Source: Flavobacteriaceae bacterium UBA1903
GTDB lineage: Bacteria; Bacteroidota; Bacteroidia; Flavobacteriales; Flavobacteriaceae
Assembly (NCBI GenBank): GCA_002337605.1
Contig: DDGL01000006.1
Span: forward strand, 1 to 64,000
Length of the DNA: 64,000 nt
Direction of reading: 5' to 3'
Shown here: positions 60,433 through 64,000 of the stretch, one piece after another
Position numbering within the stretch: the stretch's first letter is position 1
How the letters are laid out: each line of letters starts with the position of its first letter
Made by a program: the position numbers and the translations under genes
The notes under the pieces: model-generated
Told to the model about the DNA's origin: nothing
Seen by the model: only the letters and a program-made list of their open reading frames with translations
Database searches by the model: none

Positions 60433-60492
60433 CGACGTACAATGCTATAAAATACTTTTATGCACTGTATATCGTATCTGCTTAAAAAAGTG

Positions 60493-60891
60493 TTATACTC
60501 TTCTACGTTTTGCCGGACGACATCCGTTGTGTGGCATTGGAGTTACATCAATGATTTCAGTAACTTCAATTCCTGCATTGTGGATAGAACGAATAGCAGA
60601 TTCCCTACCATTTCCTGGTCCTTTTACGTATACTTTACACTTGCGCATTCCAGCTTCTGTTGCAACACCTGCTGCATCTTCTGCTGCTAATTGTGCAGCG
60701 TAAGGAGTGTTTTTCTTAGATCCTCTAAAGCCCATTTTACCGGCAGAAGACCAAGAGATTACATCTCCGTTCTTATTTGTCAACGAAATGATAATGTTGT
60801 TGAAGGATGCTGTGATGTGTGCTTCACCCACAGAGTCCACATTAACTTTACGTTTTTTTGTGCTTTTAGCTTTTGGATTTGACTTTGCCAT
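60493..60891 (-). CDS. rpsK: Ribosomal protein S11
   Basis: Platform protein of the 30S subunit. 132 residues with GEAHITASFNNIIISLTNKN, GFRGSKKNTPYAAQLAAED and the C-terminal ITDVTPMPHNGCRPAKRRRV-like end (here IDVTPMPHNGCRPAKRRRV). The basic N-terminal extension (KSNPKAKSTKKRKV) is usual. It follows rpsM closely; a 165-bp gap with a promoter-like box separates it from rpsD. Confidence 0.98.
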   Translation of the reverse strand: MAKSNPKAKSTKKRKVNVDSVGEAHITASFNNIIISLTNKNGDVISWSSAGKMGFRGSKKNTPYAAQLAAEDAAGVATEAGMRKCKVYVKGPGNGRESAIRSIHNAGIEVTEIIDVTPMPHNGCRPAKRRRV

Positions 60892-60902
60892 ATCTCTAGT
60901 GA

Positions 60903-61277
60903 TTATTTAGTTGCTTTTTTCTTGTTAGCAACTGTTTTACGTTTTCCTTTTCTGGTTCTTGAGTTGTTCTTGGTACGTTGTCCACGTAACGGAAGACCCG
61001 CTCTGTGGCGAATACCTCTGTAACAACCAATGTCCATTAAGCGTTTAATGCTTAATTGCACTTCACTACGTAACTCACCTTCGATTTTGAAAGACCCAAC
61101 AGCATCACGAATAGCACCGATTTCATCATCGTTCCACTCGTTTACTTTTTTGTCTTCGCTAACTCCGGCTTTTTCCAATATATCCTTCGCGCGGCTATTG
61201 CCAATTCCGAAGATATACGTTAACGCGATTACACCCCTTTTTTGCTTTGGGATATCTACACCTGCGATTCTTGCCAT
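60903..61277 (-). CDS. rpsM: Ribosomal protein S13
   Basis: Head protein of the 30S subunit that contacts tRNA and the 50S subunit. 124 residues with ARIAGVDIPKQKRGVIALTY, FGIGNSRAKDILEKAGV and CYRGIRHRAGLPLRGQRTKN, ending in a basic tail. It lies three bases behind rpmJ and 11 bases before rpsK. Confidence 0.98.
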   Translation of the reverse strand: MARIAGVDIPKQKRGVIALTYIFGIGNSRAKDILEKAGVSEDKKVNEWNDDEIGAIRDAVGSFKIEGELRSEVQLSIKRLMDIGCYRGIRHRAGLPLRGQRTKNNSRTRKGKRKTVANKKKATK

Positions 61278-61280
61278 AAC

Positions 61281-61397
61281 TTATCCTTGTCTTTGTTTGA
61301 ACCTAGGGTTCTTTTTATTAATTACATATAATCTGCCTTTTCTGCGAACAATCTTGCAGTCGGCACTTCTCTTTTTAACTGATGCTCTAACTTTCAT
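61281..61397 (-). CDS. rpmJ: Ribosomal protein L36
   Basis: Very small 50S protein of 38 residues beginning MKVRASVKKRSADCKIVRR and ending NPRFKQRQG. C14 is present but the other zinc-binding cysteines of the zinc form are missing, apart from that residue, so this is a zinc-free or reduced-site variant (the usual CxxC...CxxxxH set is not seen). It sits between infA and rpsM, as in other Bacteroidota. Confidence 0.95.
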   Translation of the reverse strand: MKVRASVKKRSADCKIVRRKGRLYVINKKNPRFKQRQG

Positions 61398-61403
61398 AAT
61401 AGC

Positions 61404-61619
61404 TTAGTATCTGTATGTGATTCGAGCCTTTGTTAAATCGTAAGGGCTCATTTCTAATTTTACTTTGTCTCCAGGTAACAATTTAATATAGTGCATACGC
61501 ATCTTACCTGAAATATGCGCTGTAACAACGTGACCGTTTTCTAATTCCACTCTAAACATTGCGTTAGACAATGCTTCGATTATAGTTCCATCTTGTTCTA
61601 TTGCGGGTTGTTTGGCCAT
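61404..61619 (-). CDS. infA: Translation initiation factor IF-1
   Basis: Single OB-fold protein (71 residues) that binds the A site of the 30S subunit during initiation. AKQPAIEQDGTIIEALSNAM, FRVELENGHVVTAHISGKMR and PGDKVKLEMSPYDLTKARIT are the family blocks. It lies two bases behind secY and six before rpmJ. Confidence 0.98.
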   Translation of the reverse strand: MAKQPAIEQDGTIIEALSNAMFRVELENGHVVTAHISGKMRMHYIKLLPGDKVKLEMSPYDLTKARITYRY

Positions 61620-61621
61620 AA

Positions 61622-62956
61622 TTATGCTACTGCTTTTCTGTTTTTACCGCTCTTCATTAATCCATCGTAATGACGGTTGAGCAGGTATGAATTAATTTGT
61701 TGCATTGTATCTATTGCTACACCTACCATAATTAATAGTGAGGTTCCTCCAAAGAACAATGCCCATCCTTGTTGTACTCCCATAAGCTTTACTACAAAAG
61801 CCGGGAAGATAGCTACCAAAGCCAGGAATATAGATCCAGGCAAGGTAATTTGCGACATGATCCTATCCAAGAATTCGGCCGTATCGGTTCCTGGTTTAAT
61901 ACCCGGAATAAAACCACCACTTCTCTTCAAGTCATCTGCCATTTTGTTGGTTGGTACCGTAATAGCTGTGTAGAAATATGTGAAAATAATGATCAACGCT
62001 GCAAACACAACATTATACCACAATCCAAAAATATCACTAAACGTCGCTAACATACTTTGTCCCCACTCGGTATCCTTAATGGATCCTAAGTTTGCCAAAG
62101 CAGTTGGTACAAACATTAATGCTTGTGCAAAGATAATTGGCATAACTCCAGATGCATTCAACTTTAAAGGAATGAACTGGCGTGCACCAAATATATTCTT
62201 TTCGTATCCACCACTAGCGGTACGTCTTGCATACTGGACCGGGATCTTTCGGACCGCCATGACCAGCATTACACAGGCGAGAATAATTACAAACCAGATT
62301 ACCAATTCAATCAACACAAACATAATGCTACTTGAAGCAATTTCCTGTGCAAAAGACTGTGGTAATGTTGCAATAATACCTACCATAATTAAGATAGAGA
62401 TACCATTTCCAATACCTTTATCTGTAATTTTTTCACCAAGCCACATCGCAAAGATACAACCAGTTACTAAGATGATCGTAGAAGATACAAAGAACATAGG
62501 CGTTTTACCTAAGATGAATGCGTCGGTAGGAACTCCAAGAGCTTCCAGACCAAACAAATAACTAGGCGCCTGAACCAAACAAATACCAATGGTTAACCAA
62601 CGGGTAATTTGAGTGATCTTTTTTCTACCACTTTCTCCTTCTTTCTGTAATTTCTGAAGATACGGAACTGCAATTTGCATTAACTGAACCACAATGGAAG
62701 CAGAAATATATGGCATAATACCCAACGCAAAAACAGAAGCATTTGCAAAAGCACCTCCTGTAAAAGCATTTAATAATCCACCAATTCCACCAGCATCAAA
62801 GTTGCCAGCAAATCCGCCCAATTTTGAAGCATCAATTCCCGGTAATACTACTTGTGCACCAAAACGGTATACTAATAATAGCCCAAGAGTAACCATAATA
62901 CGGTTACGAAGCTCCTCTATTTTCCAGACATTTTTTAAGTTCTCGATAAATTTCAT
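61622..62956 (-). CDS. secY: Preprotein translocase subunit SecY
   Basis: Forms the protein-conducting channel. 444 residues with ten membrane helices: LRNRIMVTLGLLLVYRFGAQ (helix 1), GIMPYISASIVVQLMQIAVP (plug and helix 2 region), and the cytoplasmic loops KIPVQYARR and SGGFIPGIKPGTDTAEFLDR typical of bacterial SecY. It works with SecDF, encoded at 6727-9828. It lies between rplO and infA. Confidence 0.98.
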   Translation of the reverse strand: MKFIENLKNVWKIEELRNRIMVTLGLLLVYRFGAQVVLPGIDASKLGGFAGNFDAGGIGGLLNAFTGGAFANASVFALGIMPYISASIVVQLMQIAVPYLQKLQKEGESGRKKITQITRWLTIGICLVQAPSYLFGLEALGVPTDAFILGKTPMFFVSSTIILVTGCIFAMWLGEKITDKGIGNGISILIMVGIIATLPQSFAQEIASSSIMFVLIELVIWFVIILACVMLVMAVRKIPVQYARRTASGGYEKNIFGARQFIPLKLNASGVMPIIFAQALMFVPTALANLGSIKDTEWGQSMLATFSDIFGLWYNVVFAALIIIFTYFYTAITVPTNKMADDLKRSGGFIPGIKPGTDTAEFLDRIMSQITLPGSIFLALVAIFPAFVVKLMGVQQGWALFFGGTSLLIMVGVAIDTMQQINSYLLNRHYDGLMKSGKNRKAVA

Positions 62957-62969
62957 CCGTATATCTGTA

Positions 62970-63422
62970 TTACAATGTTATTGCTTCACCTCCGGCAGCT
63001 TCAATAGCTTGCTTCGCTGAGGCAGTAAACTTGTGTGCAGATACTTTTAATCCAGCTTTCAATTCTCCTCTACCTAAAATCTTCACCATTTCGTTCTTTC
63101 CGGCCAAACGAAGACTTACCATTGTATCGAAGTCTACTGTATCCTTTATTTTCTTGTCATCAACCAGTTTCTGAAGCGTATCAAGATTTACACCCTGGTA
63201 CTCTTTACGGTTAATGTTCGTGAACCCAAACTTAGGCACACGGCGTTGTAAAGGCATTTGACCTCCTTCAAAACCAACTTTTTTAGAGTATCCCGAACGT
63301 GACTTCGCACCTTTGTGTCCACGGCCCGATGTTCCAGCTTTACCAGAACCTTGACCTCGCCCTAATCGTTTTCCCTCTCTATGGGTAGCACCTTTTGCAG
63401 GTTTTAAGTTACTTAAATCCAT
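62970..63422 (-). CDS. rplO: Ribosomal protein L15
   Basis: Late-assembling 50S protein. 150 residues: the glycine- and arginine-rich start KRLGRGQGSGKAGTSGRGHK followed by GFEGGQMPLQRRVPKFGFTN and a C-terminal L18e/L15 fold (ILGRGELKAGLKVSAHKFTA, SAKQAIEAAGGEAITL). It lies 13 bp before secY and 10 bp after rpmD. Confidence 0.98.
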   Translation of the reverse strand: MDLSNLKPAKGATHREGKRLGRGQGSGKAGTSGRGHKGAKSRSGYSKKVGFEGGQMPLQRRVPKFGFTNINRKEYQGVNLDTLQKLVDDKKIKDTVDFDTMVSLRLAGKNEMVKILGRGELKAGLKVSAHKFTASAKQAIEAAGGEAITL

Positions 63423-63432
63423 GTTGTATATC

Positions 63433-63612
63433 TTAAACAGTTTCTACTGAAACCAAGTGTTTAACTTTATTTACCATACCAAGAATATTTGGCGTGTCTT
63501 CATGCTCTATAGTCTGTCCGATCTTTTTAAGACCCAACGCTTCAAGCGTTCTCTTTTGGTTCTGTGTGCGGTTGATGGCACTCTTCACCTTAGTTACTTT
63601 AATTTTTGCCAT
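63433..63612 (-). CDS. rpmD: Ribosomal protein L30
   Basis: 50S protein of 59 residues starting MAKIKVTKVKSAINRTQNQK; TLEALGLKKIGQTIEHEDTP and GMVNKVKHLVSVETV complete the bacterial L30 pattern. Located between rpsE and rplO, the universal position. Confidence 0.95.
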   Translation of the reverse strand: MAKIKVTKVKSAINRTQNQKRTLEALGLKKIGQTIEHEDTPNILGMVNKVKHLVSVETV

Positions 63613-63623
63613 TTCTCTAGTAT

Positions 63624-64000
63624 TTATCCTTTATATAATTTTTCCAAAGTAATACCACGTTGTTTTGCAACGGTCTCTGCACTACGCAATTGTAACAAAG
63701 CATCAAATGTTGCTTTTACTACGTTGTGTGGGTTTGATGACCCCTGAGACTTAGATAATACATCGTGAACTCCTACTGATTCTAATACCGCACGTACCGC
63801 ACCACCAGCGATTAGACCGGTACCAGGCGCTGCTGGTAAAAGATTTACTCGTGCTCCACCATACTTACCTTTTTGCTCGTGTGGTAAAGAAGCTCTGTTT
63901 AAAGGAATACGAACCAAGTTTTTCTTAGCGTCTTCAATAGCTTTGGCAATGGCACTGGCAACGTCCTTAGACTTACCTAACCCTTGTCCAACTACTCCGT
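63624..64000 (-). CDS. rpsE: Ribosomal protein S5, C-terminal part
   Basis: 30S protein important for decoding accuracy. The N-terminal part lies beyond the window. Visible: GVVGQGLGKSKDVASAIAKA, then the C-terminal fold VRIPLNRASLPHEQKGKYGG, LLPAAPGTGLIAGGAVRAVL and SQGSSNPHNVVKATFDALLQ. The stop is at 63624-63626, 11 bp before rpmD. Confidence 0.97.
   Translation of the reverse strand, partial: GVVGQGLGKSKDVASAIAKAIEDAKKNLVRIPLNRASLPHEQKGKYGGARVNLLPAAPGTGLIAGGAVRAVLESVGVHDVLSKSQGSSNPHNVVKATFDALLQLRSAETVAKQRGITLEKLYKG

Noticed and set aside
61980..62561. Plus-strand open frame of 193 codons inside secY
   Set aside because: Antisense shadow of a hydrophobic gene; no start context or similarity.
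1..64000. CRISPR arrays, insertion sequences, prophage, tRNA or rRNA genes
   Set aside because: I looked for evenly spaced direct repeats, transposase or integrase motifs and cloverleaf-like sequences in the gaps and found none I could support.

Overview
The window is a piece of a Bacteroidota chromosome, almost certainly from a marine-type member of the Flavobacteriaceae. The evidence is an AT-rich genome, a fused secDF gene, promoters of the Bacteroidota type (TTTG or TTG, then TAnnTTTG), a T9SS C-terminal sorting domain, a FecR / STN-TonB receptor module, DUF4349, DUF6588 and DUF2652 proteins, and the order rpsE-rpmD-rplO-secY-infA-rpmJ-rpsM-rpsK-rpsD-rpoA-rplQ-carA-eno-gltA. I see no prophage, insertion sequence, CRISPR array, tRNA or rRNA.

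Layout. 1-2181 (minus) is the N-terminal part of a very large secreted repeat protein. 2341-6411 (plus) holds folE, cysS, yidD, lgt and a DUF192 lipoprotein. 6727-14885 (minus) holds secDF, an exported protein with a SecD-P1-like stretch, mdh, an outer-membrane DUF6588 protein and gyrB. 15205-23003 mixes small exported proteins, queE, a RidA-like lipoprotein, a YjgR-type ATPase, and a plus-strand run from a two-helix membrane protein through DUF7218, VOC, AI-2E permease, DCC and YkvA proteins. 23009-27676 (minus) has folD, ffh, a DEAD-box helicase and a DUF4349 lipoprotein. 27811-31181 (plus) has two proteins of unknown function, an M28 peptidase and a small exported protein.

31327-39459 (plus) is the least ordinary region. 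Four small secreted proteins, which look like variants of one beta-rich module, are followed by two paralogous TPR sensor histidine kinases, one NarL/LuxR response regulator and a lipoprotein. Two of the secreted-protein genes have promoter-like elements of identical geometry. A TATGAATT/AATTCATA palindrome occurs upstream of one of them and upstream of the kinase-regulator pair. This is my best candidate for an undescribed envelope signalling system; the link between the parts is inference.

39692-43718 (plus) is an ECF sigma factor, a FecR anti-sigma factor and a TonB-dependent receptor with an STN domain, i.e. a cell-surface signalling set. 43719-55152 holds argS, a DUF2652 protein, an SDR/DUF2867 protein, two pentein-fold guanidino hydrolases (CtlX-like and arginine-deiminase-like) around an outer-membrane protein and a T9SS-secreted vanadium-haloperoxidase-like protein, and citrate synthase. 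55380-64000 (minus) is core metabolism (eno, carA) and the end of the ribosomal protein / RNA polymerase alpha locus, with a likely internal promoter in front of rpsD.
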